DNA of 64,000 nucleotides from Chelydra serpentina. Lineage: Eukaryota > Chordata > Testudines > Chelydridae. The translations under genes were made by a program, and so were the position numbers. The stretch covers positions 12,152,001 to 12,216,000 of the forward strand of contig JBAIAC010000018.1 in NCBI GenBank assembly GCA_037349315.1, read 5' to 3'. The notes beneath the pieces are model-generated. The model saw nothing but the letters and a program-made list of their open reading frames with translations, had not been told where the DNA came from and searched no databases. Shown one piece after another: positions 1 through 14,000 of the stretch (its first letter is position 1; each line of letters starts with the position of its first letter).

Positions 1-590
1 CCTGATCTACACTTACTACATGGCCCTGGAAGAGGTAAACACCTATGGGTGTACTTCTGGGAGAGGACATCTTGAAGCACATTCTGAGCTTCCCAGACTT
101 CCCAGCTGACATCTCGGACGAGCCCCCACTTGTAATGCCAACAGTCCCTAGTTGTCAGCAGGCAGGATTGAACCTTGGACATTTGAATCTTAGTGTAAGA
201 GTGCATGTGAGACTGTCTCACAGACCTCCCTACCGGAAAAGCTTTCCTTCCTACTGAGCTTCCTACCTAGTGCTCATACCAGCTGTGATTTATCACCACT
301 TATGCCTGGTTTCCCTTTCTTTACTAGAACCATCTTCTGCTTTTTATGGGGAAGTGCCTGATTCCCCTCAGGTGGGGCTCATGCTGTAAGCAGGTGGGTT
401 TAGCCCCTGGCTCTCCAGCCCAGGGAAGGCAAGCCATCCTGTTACTATCTCCCTTTGCTAGCAGATGCTGACATTATTGCTCTTTGGTTTGATACCTAAG
501 TGTTGTTTACTCTCTGATTATGGGAGTAGGAGTGGAAAGGAAATGGTTGTTACTGGGTGTCTCTTGAATGTTCCCAGACAGTTGTTTTGG
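1..590. other. upstream flank, nothing recognised
   Basis: This stretch has a 70-codon open frame from 45, but it is not similar to anything I recognise and has no gene-like context. It may be an extension of the old LINE that follows. Confidence 0.3.
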
Positions 591-599
591 ACAATTGCT

Positions 600-1100
600 T
601 CTAGTCCCTACTAGTGCTGTTGTGGAGTCCCACCGGGTTGCATTTTGTCACCTCTCCTGTTCAGTGTGTACACTGTGTTCTTGGGAGGGCTAGACAGCGG
701 ACATAGGCTGCCTTGCTTTCACTAGGCTAATGACACCCAGCTCTGTATTTCTGTCTCATCCAATCCAGCCAGGACATAGGTGTTGTATCAGTCAAGCAAC
801 ATCTAAACACCACAGTAGGGTGGGATGAGAGCAAGCTGGTCGAAGCTCAATCTGGATAAAATTGAGGTGTTGTTGGTAGACTGGAGAATAGTGTGGGGAT
901 GACATTTACTCCTCTCCCTGAGGGTGTGTACCTGACATTTATCACCAGATAGCTCAGTGTGAAAGTACTGTTGGGTTCACAGCTGTTGTTGGAAGATCAC
1001 AACCCACAGTGGCCAAAACAAACCTTTTTTTGTCTCTGTCTGGTCTGAAGAGTGCAACTGTTCCCTTTAAATGTGGCTCTTCATCCAGGGCTTTGTAACT
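600..1100 (+). mobile_element. L2-like LINE reverse transcriptase fragment, degenerate
   Basis: From about 637 the + strand reads GCILSPLLFSVYTVFL, a stop, then ANDTQLCIS, and later MRASWSKLNLDKIEVLLVD. This matches the order of the L2/CR1-clade reverse transcriptase: PQG-LSPLLF, the (Y)ADDTQL catalytic box, and W-R-N-LKLN-DKTEVLLV. The catalytic box is damaged (stop before A, first Asp changed to Asn) and frames shift. It is a dead fragment 5' of the SEC24B promoter. Confidence 0.7.
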
Positions 1101-1110
1101 GCCAGACTCG

Positions 1111-1148
1111 ATCATAGAATCATAGAATCTCATAGAATCATAGAATCA
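1111..1148 (-). repeat. CR1-type octamer tail (ATTCTATG)n
   Basis: Repeated tcatagaat units are the reverse complement of (ATTCTATG)n, the short repeat ending CR1 retrotransposons. Little CR1 body can be seen to its right, so this is a very short 5'-truncated insertion or a bare tail. Confidence 0.6.
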
Positions 1149-1647
1149 GTGATCTCATAGATCACTGTACTGTGTTCTGCCTAGGGCTGCACCTTAAATC
1201 CAGCTGGAAGCTGAACTTTGTGCAGGATCTTAAAAGTTGCATATCCTAGGGGGAACTCATGGCACTGCTCTGCCAGGATCTGCAGTGCCTTTGGGTCTCT
1301 GGATAGACTTTAAGGAGCTGATCTTGCCTCTCTCTCTCTCCTGAGAAACCAGATCCCTCCCAAAACGTTGCTGTTAGAACTATAATCAGCAGGAACATTC
1401 CAGCTGGAGATGGGACCGACAGCAAAGGGGCCCTGGCTGAAGGACTCGAGACCCCTGATCAAAAATGGCTCAAATCTAAGGGGGAGGGGAGGAGAGAAAA
1501 AGGGAAGGGTCCATAGGGCACATGCAATAGCAAGAGCTGCAGTAGGGTCTGGAAAGGCTGGGGCAGAAGTTGGGACTTGCATATCTATATGGGGGCTATG
1601 GTTGGGAAGTACAGGAGGAGTCAGCGGGGGTGGCACTTTGGAGGGGG

Positions 1648-1792
1648 AACTAGGGGGCGCTGTGGGTTGGAATTCCATGCGGGACTGGGAGGCGGCGCTA
1701 GGGGGCGCTGTGGGCTGTGGAGGTGGAACTGGGGGGGCACCGCAAGGTTGTGGCAGTGGCGCAGGGCTGGGAGGCGGCCCTAGGGGGCGCTG
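1648..1792 (+). promoter_or_regulatory. three CTCF-like motifs upstream of SEC24B
   Basis: The core ctagggggcgctg occurs three times in direct orientation (1648-1662, 1696-1710, 1778-1792), each in a longer repeated context (tgtgggctgtgg). It matches the strong half of the CTCF consensus (CCASYAGRGGGCGC); the third copy, with ccctagggggcgc, is closest. Binding is inferred from the motif only. Confidence 0.5.
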
Positions 1793-1945
1793 TGGGCTGT
1801 GGCGGTGGCTCCGGGCCCTGATGGGCTGCTCTCGCTCCTTCACGCGCCAGTTCCAGGGTGGAAGGCTGCGGCTGCGCGCGTTCCAGGGTCGTTTCCGTTG
1901 GTGACGTCCGGCGCGTCCGCCGAGGCAGAGGCGCAGCGAGGAGCT

Positions 1946-2042
1946 ATGTCGGCGCCAGCCGGGATCCCCCCGCGCCCTGCCGCAGCCCCGGGAGGGGCCA
2001 GAGCGCCCGCCGCCGCGGCCAGGGCGCCGCCCTGTCAGAACG
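1946..2042 (+). CDS. SEC24B: SEC24B exon 1 (codons 1-32, start codon)
   Basis: The ATG at 1946 opens MSAPAG, as in mammalian SEC24B. An Ala/Pro-rich stretch follows, and the exon ends with CQN plus one base before the donor GTGAGG at 2043. The context (gagctATGt) is a weak Kozak match, but the SEC24B-like start and the CpG-rich surroundings support it. The exon ends in phase 1. Confidence 0.88.
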
Positions 2043-5000
2043 GTGAGGAGCCGAGGCCGGGGATCCGCGCGGGCCTAGCGCCGGGGCGGGGCGGGGCGGG
2101 GCGGGGCTGGGCTGGCCGGGGGGCAACAGAGCGTGGGGCTGGCCGGTCGGGGCAGTAGCGGTGGTGGTAGAGCAGCGAGGGCAAGGAGCAGAGAGTGGGA
2201 TGGTGGGGGCTGGGACGGAGGAGGAGGAGGAGGAGGGGGGCGGCGGCGGCGGGCTGGGGCAGGAGAGGGTGGGGGGTTGTAATGGGGGATCTGGGGGGTT
2301 GTAATGGGGGATCTGGGGGGCTGGGACAGGAGAGGGTGGGGGCTTGTAATGGGGGATCTGGGGGGCTGGGACAGGAGAGGGTGGGGGTTGTAATGGGGGA
2401 TCTGGGGGGCTGGGGCAGGAGAGGGTGGGGGCTTGTAATGGGGGATCTGGGGGGCTGGGGCAGGAGAGGGTGGGGGGTTGTAATGGGGGATCTGGGGGGC
2501 TGGGGCAGGAGAGGGTGGGGGTTGTAATGGGTGAGCTGGGGGGCTGGGGCAGGAGAGGGTGGGGGTTGTAATGGGTGAGCTGGGGGGCTGGGGCAGGAGA
2601 GGGTGGGGGGTTGTAATGGGGGATCTGGGGGGCTGGGGCAGGAGAGGGTGGGGGTTGTAATGGGGGATCTGGGGGGCTGGGGCAGGAGAGGGTGGGGGTT
2701 GTAATGGGTGAGCTGGGGGGCTGGGGCAGGAGAGGGTGGGGGTTGTAATGGGTGAGCTGGGGGGCTGGGGCAGGAGAGGGTGGGGGTTGTAATGGGTGAG
2801 CTGGGGGGCTGGGGCAGAAGGGGGGGCTGGGATGGAGGAGGACGTGGGGGGGCTGGGGCGAGGGGCCTGGGATAGAGAAGGCATTTTAGGACGGGTGGGG
2901 CCGCTGGAACCGAGGGGGTCATTGGGGGGGGGACTGGGGCGGGGAGGGCGAGCTGACTCTGCCGTGTGGCATTTCCATGCGTTTTGTCTCGGGCCCTTGT
3001 TACCTGCGCTGTGTGTCCCCGCTCACGGCGTTAGCACACGGACGGTGCGGTCCAGTCGTGCTCCCATCTAGCTGAGTGACAGGCTGGCTTAATGTCACAT
3101 AACGGGCTTTTCGGGAGCGGTGCCTTCAGTTCACAGGAGGTTCTCGTGGTCCTGTGAGTGGTTAACCTCGATTTGTGATGCTCAGACTGAGGCTCGGGAG
3201 CCACAAGTGGCTCTTTAATGTGTCTCCTCTGGCTCTTTGCAGCACATGATATTGAAACATGATAGTGAAACACTGTGTGATTTAATTATTTACCAAACAG
3301 GATGCTTTTGCTATGGGCTTGTCTAACCACTAAATCAGCACTGCTGCTGTTGATGCAGTGGTGTCGATGACAAGCTAAGTGATGGCATAGCGCTCTCCTT
3401 CTGAGCTCCTGTCGACTTCTGAGAAGCGTAAGGTAAGTGGCTGGGAGAGCATCTCCTTTGGACACTGCTATAAGCTGACCTAAGTTATGTCAATTTCAGT
3501 TATGTAACTTTCGTAACTGACGTAGCATACCTTAGGTTGACTTACAGGTTTCCTGTAGACCCGCTCTATGTTGTTAATCAATTGTAGTTGATAAAGTAAT
3601 ACTTGATCAGTCGTTTTGCTGTGAGAATAATGTATCTGTATACAAACTAAATATGAATATATAGTACTGTAGCAAATGAAACAATGAATTCACACTACTG
3701 TGGCTCTTTTTTGGGTAATGTTGATCACTAATTTGGCTCCTGAACCACTGTGGTCTAAGTATCACTAGCCTAGATGTTGACCTCCCTCTTCGGGGACACA
3801 CATGATTTTCAGGTGGAGGTGACCTATTTGGCAGTATGGAGAGCCCTGCAGGAGTGACTTTTGACTTCATAGACAATCATGCACAGTTGTCTAGACATAG
3901 TTTGTGTTTTTTACTGTGTCTGGTGGTTGAGAAGGGGGCGTGAAGTGATTGAAATTAAGTAGCTGTATAATTGAGCTAAAAAACCAAACCTTTGATAAGT
4001 TTTTGACTATCACTGCAATTCTGGCTCTGAAACAGAGGAATAATTTCTCAGAATATTAAATAGTGCCAGCTAGGCTTATTCAAAATAGTAAGTGAGGTAT
4101 TACAATATTTTTCCTCAAATTTAATTTAATTTTGGAGCCGTTCTAGTTGGGAAACTGCATCTTAGGAACACTTTGGTGTTCTGAAAACACTTACACACAT
4201 GGTTTATTTTGTACACCTGAGTAGTTTCGATGGGAATATTTGCATTCTCAGTGAGTCTGTTTGTATACACCAAGTAAGCATGTGCATAAATCTTCAGGGT
4301 TAAGACTTTAGGGATTTCAGGGAAACATGATGCTTTTTGTTTCTTATGGTGTTTTATTATAACAAAATAAGAAGACATGCACTTCCAGTTACATATCCTA
4401 AAATTGAGCAAACTGCCTGTGTATTTTAGCATGAAAATATACTAAGAGGATATGTCTTTACATATATTTTAATCTACAGTGATACTGTCACTGATTTTAT
4501 AGCTCATGATTTTAAAATTGATCGTAAAATATGTATAATTGATTTAATGAGGTCTTTACAGTTTCTGATCCTAATCAGTTTAATGTGTCTGTGTTATTTA
4601 TATTAAGCATATTTGCTAGCATTGCACTTAAAAATCTTCTCCTAGACTCTGATTTTACAGTCATGTTGGCATGGGCACAGAGGTTAGTCTCTATAGATCT
4701 GTTTGTAGGATTGAGGTCTTTAATTTTAATGCTCTTTGGTTATATGAACAAAGTTTTAGGTGGTATCCTCTGTCATGTTTAGGCAACAGATTGTGAATCA
4801 AGTTAATGCAAATATTGCTGAAGGTTTGTAGAAACCTTCAATAATTAAACAGAAGCTTTTAGAAAGAGGCTTTCAACTTAAATTTTGCCCAGTAATTTAA
4901 TTTTGTAATAACTGTGACCAATATAAATTTTTCCATGTTTATAAAATTCTAATGTAAACAGTTGTTTTCAAGTAAACAGTTATTTCCATGCAGTGTTGAA

Positions 5001-8000
5001 ATCCAAATATTGCAACACTAAAAATAGGAAACTATAACTGATTTCATATATTTTTACTGTATCTAAGACCACGGAAGAAATGTCAAAAATAAGAGTAAAA
5101 ATAGTAATGACCATTTGGATTTTTAAAATTCTTTCACTGTAATAGTTTAAGGGCCTGTCAGCAACATGGGTAAATAATTTTGTTTACAACCTATTTTAAG
5201 TTTGACCATTTAATTTACCTGTGATTCAGACAATCATCATTTTTAATTCTTAAAAGTTTTAAAAATAAACTCAGAAGCTGACTCTTGCATTTTTCACCTT
5301 GTTAGCTCCATAATTACTGAATATCTATTTGTTTCTTGATTTGCATGTTCTTTACCTTGAGATATATTTACAGTCATGTAGATTTGGTGATTCATAGGTA
5401 AGGTGTTAATTTCATTTGTCATTTTACATAATCACACAATAACATTCCAACATTTTGAAAAAGATAGTTTTGTTTTTGATCTACCAGTCCTGGGGAACTT
5501 ACATGCAGCATTCGAGGCATTGTTTATATAAAGGAAGAGGGGAAACAGGAAATCGAAAAACAAGACTGCCAGAATTGCAACTTTTAGGTCTGTAATTGAG
5601 TGTCCAGGGAGGTTGAAGTGTTCTCCGACTGGTTTTTGAATGTCATAATTCTTGACGTCTGATTTGTGTCCATTTATTCTTTTGCGTAGAGACTGTCCGG
5701 TTTGACCAATGTACATGGCAGAGGGGCTTTGCTGGCACATGATGGCATATATCACGTTGGTAGATTTGCAGGTGAATGAGCGCCTGATTGTGTGGTTGAT
5801 GTGATTAGGTCCTGTGATGGTGTCACTTGAATAGATATGTGGACAGAGTTGGCAACGGGCTTTGTTGCAAGGATAGGTCCCTGGGTTAGTGTTTTTGTTG
5901 TGTGGTGTGTGGTTGCTGGTGAGTATTTGCTTCAGGTTGGGAGATTGTCTGTAAGCGAGGACTGGCCTGCCTCCCAAAGTCTGTGAGAGTGAGGGATCGT
6001 CCTTCAGGATAGGTTGTAGATCTTTGATGATGCACTAGAGAGGTTTTAGTTGAGGGCTGAAGGTGACGGCTAGTGGCGTTCTGTTACTTTTTGTTGGGCC
6101 TGTCCTGTAGTAGGTGACTTCTGGGTACTCCTCTGGCTCTGTCAATCTGTTTCTTCACTTCAGCAGGTGGGTATTGTAGTTTTAAGAATGCTTGATAGAG
6201 ATCTTGTAGGTATTTCCCTCTGTCTGAGGGATTGGAGCAAATGTGATTGTATCTTAGAGCTTGGCTGTAGACAATGGATCGTGTAATGTGATCTGGATGA
6301 AAGCTGGAGGCATGTAGGTAAGTATAGCGATCAGTAGGTTTCCGGTATAGGGTGATGTTTAAGTGATCTTCGTTTATTAGCACTGTAGTGTCCAGGAAGT
6401 GGATCTCTTGTTGACTGGTCCAGGCTGAGGTTGATGATGGGATGGAAATTTGTTGAAATTCTGGTGGAATTCCTCAAAGACTTATTTTCCATGGGTCCAG
6501 ATGCTGAAGATGTTATCAGTGTAGCGCAAATACAGTATGGGCGATATGGGATGAGAGCTGAGGAAGCGTTGTTCTAAGTCAGCCATAAAAATGTTGGCAT
6601 ACTGTGTGGCCATGCGGTACCCATAGCAGTGCTGCTGACTTGAAGGTATACATTGTCCCCAAATGTGAAATAGTTGTGGGTGAGGACAAAGTCACAAAGT
6701 TGAGCCACCAGGTTTGCTGTGACAGTACCGGGAATACTGTTCCTGATGGCTTGTAGTCCATTTTTGTGTGGAATGTTGGTGTAGAGGGCTTCTACATCCA
6801 TAGTCGCCAGGATGGTGTTTTCTGGAAGATCACCAATGGATTGTAGTTTCCTCGGGAAGTCAGTGGTGTCTCGAAGATAGCGTGGAGTGCTGGGAGTGTA
6901 AGGCCTTAGGAGAGAGTCTACATAGCCAGACAATCCTGCTGTCAGGGTGCCAATGCCTGAGATGATGGGACGTCCAGGATTTCCAGGTTTATGGATCTTG
7001 GGTATCAGATAGAATACCCCTGGTCGGAGTTCTAGGGGTGTGTCTGTGCAGATTTGCTCCTGTGCTTTTTCAGGGAGTTTCTTGAGCAGATGGTGTAGTT
7101 TCTTTTGGTAACCCTCAGTGGGATCAGAGGGTAATGGCCTGTAGAATGTGGTGTTAGAGAGCTGCCTAGCAGCCTCTCGTTCATATTCAGACCTATTCAT
7201 GATGACGACAGCACCTCCTTTGTCAGTCTTTTTGATTATGATGTCAGAGTTGTTCCTGAGGCTGTGGATGGTGTTGTGTTGTACAGTATTTAAGACTGGA
7301 AATGAAGACAGCTCAGCGATTATAGGAGATCGAGATTTGAGGCAATGAGATTATGGACTAGTGGTTCAGTCTGCATTCTTGTTTTTTCAATGCTAATTTT
7401 AAATATCAAGTTTTGGTACTATGCACAACTCTCTCACTTGGAGGTGAGGCAGTGGAAGAAGTCATATTACACACTGTGCTGCACTACAAAATACAGCTTT
7501 ACTAACTCTTTTTGTATTCTTTATAAGAAATTAAAAATACTCTAATTTAGATGATCAAATGCAGTTCACAGATATACATCGTCAAAGGGATGACTTAGAA
7601 TTTGTCGGGTAGAAAGCTAGTAAGTTTAAGGTGTCAAAATATTTAAATAAAACAAGGTATGACAGGGTGTGCATTATTGATGCACCTTTTCAGATGGCTG
7701 AAGGCATGAGGTCATAGTGCATCAGTAGCCCATTAATACATACCATAAAATAGCTCCTTACTGTTTGAGTAGGGTTCATTAATTTTAGATTTCATTTTTT
7801 AAAATGTTTTCTTGGGCTTTATTCACCATTGCCCTCTACTCTGAAAGCTAGTTAGGAAAGAGGTGTAGGCATCTTTTGGCCATTATTTAAATATATTTTC
7901 TCAACATTTTTAAGGTTTCCTGGACTATTTGGGATTTTTTCCATTTCTCAAAAATCCAGTAGCACTTTGTGGCCTAACAAATACTCTCAGCTCACTTTGT

Positions 8001-11000
8001 ATGAAAATGAAAATTGAACAGCTCTCACTTTAGCTTTAACAATTAGAGGGTGCCAAAAGGGCCATAAATTGCTGCTGAAAGGGCAGCCTGGCACTTTGGA
8101 GAAGGAGGCTGTTTAAACTGTCACCCTATTTTTTCTCCTTCAGCCCCTCACCACTCCCCCATCTCTCTCCATCTCCTGTCACCATAGGGTACATTATTTT
8201 TGTTCCTCCATTACCTTTCTTCCTCATTTATTGAACATAATGATGTGTAATTTCAAAAAGGTTCTATCAGCTAATAAGGAGGCATCTTTGGACAACCAGT
8301 GCATAGTCATGACTAATTTGAATTTATTTATAGCTACAATATTTAAACTGTTCTTCAAATTAATCAAAAAAGAACTAGATAAATTTATGGAGGATAGGTC
8401 CATCAATGGCTATTAGCCAAGATGGACAGGGATGGTGTCCCTAACCTCTATTTGCTAGAAGCTGGGAATGGGTGATGGGATGGATCACTTGATGATTACG
8501 TATTCTGTTCATTCCTTCTGGGGCATCTGGCATTGGCCACTGTTGGAAGACAGGATACTGGGCTAGATGGACCTTTGGTCTGACCCAGTATGGCCATTCT
8601 TAATGTTTTTATATGGAAATATTTCTCACTGTTTTTTAGTAACTTGTCATTTTCTGGGCATTTCATTTAAAGAACAAAACTTAGACAAGTTCACTTGCCT
8701 TCTATGCCAAACAATGTTAAACACAAAATTAAGGTTAAGTCATGCATCAATATCCAGTTATTGTCAAACTTGTCCTTTTGCTTATGCCTTGATGACATGT
8801 AGTCATGTCTTGTCCGTGTTGAGCTCTGCGATCACCCAAGAAATAATAGTATATTATCAGCATGACCCAAACAATGGATTGTTTGTTGTGATTGTAAATT
8901 AGTTCTAGTAATAATTTTAAAAGACAACCATGAGAGATGTTGTCCTCAAATAGAAAATAGTCGTCTAGTGGGTTCATGAAAAGAGCCTGAAAGGAACTGA
9001 CTGTTAGATTTACTGTGGTCCAGCCTGCTTATATAAACAGATATGTTGTATGCGGTCAAATTGGGCCACAGCTACTATTAATAGTGGATGTCTTTGCCAG
9101 TCCTGAACCCAGGGGGATGGGAAGTGTGTGGAGGTAGAGGTGTGTACTGTTGCGGGACCAGTTGCATTGATACACTGAGGTCAATTTCTGCAGTGAATGC
9201 AACCCACCTACAGTTAGAACCGTATCTCTGTTCCAAAATCTGTTGTACCTGGCAAGGTGGAAATGGTCACCTCCCCAAAATGCGTACTGAGGCCTTCTCT
9301 ACATACAGAAGTTGCACCACTTTAACTTAAATCACATTTTAAACCAGTGTAAAGGCTGCTTGGGCTCATTTTTAGTTTAAACCAGCCTTATTTTAGTTTC
9401 ATTTAAATCCAAAATAAGAATGTCTGCAGTCTTTGCACTGGTTTAGCTAAATGGGTTTAACGTCACATATTAAGTTAAACCAGTGCAACTTTATTATATA
9501 ATTTTTTGCTGTATTTTGTGTAGACAAACCCTTAGAAGGCAGGTTACTTTATCCAGCTGCTTCCTGATTTATTCTGTGCTGGCAAGGGTACTTGATTAAG
9601 TACATACAGGATACTCAAAACACAAGTTGCTCTGTGAATGTATGGATGCAAAGATAAAAGCGTATTTGATGCAAGCAGCTTATCCTGTAGAGACAAATTA
9701 CAGTGGGAAAAACAAATGAGAAATTCCTATATAACTAAAAGTACTTGGCAGTGACTGTCTTGTACCAGAGGACTATGGGGTAGTGAATGGAAATGAAGAG
9801 CTATCTTCCTGGATACTATATGTTTATAGCTGGCCTTTTGTGGAAGTTCAGACTTCAAAAACAATGTGAGAGCATACTGGAAAAAGCAATAGCAACTCAG
9901 CATTTCACTTTAGTCATCCCTTAAGAATTCATAAAACTAAATATTACTAACTTTTATCCCCTTATAGATTGGTTTGAATGGAAGATTTTATTTTCCTATC
10001 ACATTTAGCAGGTTGTTTTTGAAGTACCTTACCACATTGGCATGTTTCTGTTATAAATACCAAAAGTGCCAGGTAATGTTGTTCATTTTTCTATTATAAA
10101 TACCATTCTTTTTCAAGGGCTTTCTAACATGTTTGTTTAAAAAATAATCCTCAAAATGTAAATATGACATGTAGCATCTTAGCTTGGGGAAAACATTTTA
10201 CAAGGAATTTTCAAATATCTGAGATGGAACTTTGAAAATTGTGTTTTGTATGTGTACACACACTGCTTTAAGTATTTTATTTTCACATAAATGTCTGATA
10301 CTTTAGACATTCTGTCCTTTCCACTGTTTGGAATTAGCTTCCTTTTTTGATGCTGTTGGTTGCTTGCTCCTCCTGCTCGTATGTTAATGCTAATAAGCAC
10401 ACTGATCCTCCAGTCTGTCTGTGTGTCAACCAACTGCGTGCGATAAAGGTGTGTGTAACCCATACAACTTAAATACATATGACATTTGCTCTTCTTTTCA
10501 GGTCCAGTGCAGAATCAGATACAATTCCCTTTTGGATATGGCTTACATCTTGAAAACTATAGTGCTTCCTCCGGACACTACCCGCAAGTGCCCCATGAAG
10601 CTGTCCCATCGCAGTTGAATAACCAGTATGTTGCTGATTACCACTCTGCTTGCTATTCAATACCAGTGCAAAGTGTCATGACACCTTCTGTGGGTCCCAG
10701 CATGTTGAACACACAGCAGTCACAGCAGTTGTACAGTGGGGCTCCTCATCCTGTGGAGTCAGCTGGAGGACCTACCCAAGGAGCAATATCATCTGCATCC
10801 CATTTACATACAAGTGTTCCACAGTCGTATTCTGCATTGAGTAGTCACTACAGTTCTTCGACCAGCTCTTCAGTTGCATCTCAGGGATTTCCCCTTTCTT
10901 CTGGTCATTATGCCATGCCTACCGTCTCTAGTGCTGTATATCCTAATCTTTCCTATCCTTCTATGTCTATTGGTAGTCCGTATGGGCAGGTATTTACTTC

Positions 11001-14000
11001 CCAGAGCCTTCCAGCTGTTGGACAGTTTGAAGAGACTAATGCATTTCCTGGTCAAAGTTCAACTGTACCTCGTACACTGCCACACCAAGTTCCTTTGGGA
11101 TATAATTCTACATCATGGTCCACTTCAGATTTTCAGTCAGCTCAAGACAACTTCAGCAGGAATCACACTGGATCCCAGGCTAAAGCAAGCAGCCAAATAA
11201 ATACAGGTATAGTACTATGCTAAAATCAGGAAACTTCTAAATGAAATGAAGGATTTTCCCATAATTGAAACAATTTAAGTGCTAGTTTATAATGATGATG
11301 CCTCATGGAAATCTGAAAATATTTTAAACGTAGGTATTTTTATTAATTTGTTAATTTGTTTTAGTAGACATTTGCATGAATACAGGGCCTCTGTATCCTT
11401 TAAATTTATCACCTCCTGTTCCTTATTAATCCCTTGAAGATACTATTTTCTGTTTGTGAGGACATAATTCTCTCCATAGCAGCTCATTGTGTTATTGCTG
11501 ACAGATTTGTGACTTCCATCTCTCTCCATGGAAGTCAGCTAAGGAAAAAGACACTATTTTTGTGCAAATGTTTCTAATAAACATTTTGGGAAAGAATACA
11601 TAAACGTATGCGTAAACAGAACTGAAGAGTCAAAGAGACTTCTAATACCTAGTATATCTATGCTTGGGGAGGGGGAAATAGACAAACTAGGTATATTTTC
11701 TCTCAGCCCTGAAGACAGAGAAACTAATCAAAAATCAGTTTGTCATGCCCCAACATGGTGATTAATATTTTCAAGTGCTAGTGAAGGAAAACTACTTATT
11801 TTGCTGAGCCCACTCTGAAAATTAAAAAGGTGAAAAACCACTTATCTAAATGCATTTGAAAATCCTATTGCTGGTAGCAGCCATCTTGCTGATAAGTTAC
11901 TTGGACATTGGCAACATCACATTTTTAGCAAGGTAGCTGCTCCTAATATCTACTGTAATAAGAAAATAAAAAAAACCAAACCCTTAGTTCTGTTAGATAC
12001 TTTATTTTTTGTTTAAGGTGGTAAGTTTCTCACATTTTTAAGTTCCTGACTGTGAGCTGAGCAAGATGGGTATAGTCTTCCTTTACTGAAAGAAATGGAT
12101 ACTAAACAACTGAACACATCTGAATTAGAAAACAATTTTTTTCAAATTCCCATTGCACATTTGGAGTTGATGTAAGATTTTTTTTGGCCAGGAAAAGGGG
12201 ACTTGGGTTAGAGGCTTATTAAAAGAGAGTTTGAGGAAGGTGCTTATTAAGTTTGTCTTGGCTAGGAAAAATGGTTGAGTTCTGGTCAGGCTTAGTTAAC
12301 ACATGCTAGTTAAGCCCTGCCTAATTTCAACCATTTGTGTAGTTTGAATGCAGAATACCTTTTAGCTTAATTTTAGTATGTTGAGTTGTAGCTTAGGCTC
12401 CTGCAGGATTGAAAGTGATAGTTTGTCAAAAGGTTATGAAAAAGAAGTCTGTATATGATTTTTACTTATATTAACCATAAAAACTTGAGGGTGCTTGTCC
12501 TTAGAATTCTTAGGTGAAAAGCATCTTTTTATTTCCTTTTCCTCCCTCTGTCTAATAAAAGCTGCTTTCTTCATCTGTCAAAATTGAAGGTTGTCGGTGG
12601 TGAGCCCCCTCACAATCCTTGTTCACTTTATCTCCGTCTATTAGCTATATTTTCAGCCTAGAACCATACTGGGTTGCATGCCAAGAAGTCTCTACTGCTG
12701 CTCTGAGATGCCTATCTGCTGCTGCTTCCATTCCTACTTTATAGGGGATTTGCAGTTGCAAGGAGAGGTTAGGAAGCTGGCTTCTTCCTTTCATTGCTTT
12801 CAGATTCTCCTTCTATGATGCTACACTCCCTAAAGATTCCTGACTCTCTCTCTCTCCCTCTCTTTCTTGCCTTTCCCCTTCCCTTCCATCCCAAAAATAA
12901 ATAACGTAAAAAACATGAAAACTAAATCGCACTGAGGTAGCTAGTGTCAAGCATTAAGTAACTTATATGAAATGGGGTAATGACCTAAATGACTTCATTT
13001 CCCCACATCTGCTTGACTTCTCTCCTTGCCCTACTTCTTTTGTTTTTCTTAAAAAAGTTAAATGCTAAATCAGTTAATGCCTTGTTAAGTTTGAAAATTT
13101 AAATGGATTAGTCAGGATATTGAAAATTTGACGTTTCCACAGTAATAATAAACTTGACCACATTACACACATCCCAGGGAAAAATTGACAAAATATTATC
13201 AATCCAAGCAGCAATCCAAAATACTGCCATACATATCTGTAGTATTAATATGAACCTTTTTGTGTCCGTCAACTCTCAGTGTTAATGTTGCATTTACAAA
13301 GATTTTTCATTTACATGACAATTTTGATTGTCAGACATGTTAAAATCCATTATTTATTTGCTCCTAACAATGTTGTCTCCAAGGGACATGGTTTTTAAGA
13401 CAGGGCAATGGAGCTGGCAAAAACCTAAATGAGAATTTGAAAGATGCCTGGAGTGATATTTTTGTGGTCTTCGGTTTGTTCCTTAATGAAGAGGTCAGAT
13501 AAGCAATCATTGCTTAATTAGAAGTTTGAGTGCTAAAATAGTATTTACATACATTTTTTCATTCAGTAAATTTCTGTCTAGCTTTAACTGATTTCTGAAA
13601 AACATCTGTATAGATGTCACTTTAGCCTTCAGATTTCAACTAACAACATTTATTTAGATTGTAAACTCTTTGGGGGCAGGGACAGTCTATTTGTTCTGTG
13701 CTTGCTTGAACAATACCTATCACAAAGGGGCCCTGATCCATGTGTGGGGCTCCTAGATGCTCCTATAATACAAATAAATAATAAGCTTTGGGCTTGAAAA
13801 AATCAAAGGTGGGGGATGGAATTGCCTAATGTGGTGTAATGTAACTTTAAAATCTATATATACCTATTTACAGTTACATACCCAAGAATAAGTACTAATA
13901 CAGTATTCCTTTTCTACTGTACAAAGCAATATAACAACACCTAGCTCATTGAATGTGAGGTAGATAATTATGCCGCTGGCTGATCCAAAGATTAATTTTT

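Larger units (their letters stand above)
1640..2160 (+). promoter_or_regulatory. CpG-rich promoter region of SEC24B
   Basis: GC and CpG content rise sharply here compared with the AT-rich surroundings, and the start codon lies within. No TATA box is evident. A run of five GGGGC units at about 2083-2107, just inside intron 1, offers Sp1-type GC boxes. This fits a CpG-island housekeeping promoter. The transcription start cannot be fixed from sequence. Confidence 0.7.

Noticed and set aside
1310..1904. Gly-rich + strand and Pro-rich - strand frames upstream of SEC24B
   Set aside because: They lie in GC-rich tandem sequence of the promoter region and show no domain or conserved wording.
2035..2922. 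Long Pro-rich open frames on the minus strand (about 295 codons)
   Set aside because: They are translations of the G-rich minisatellite, with no start context, splice signals or family features.
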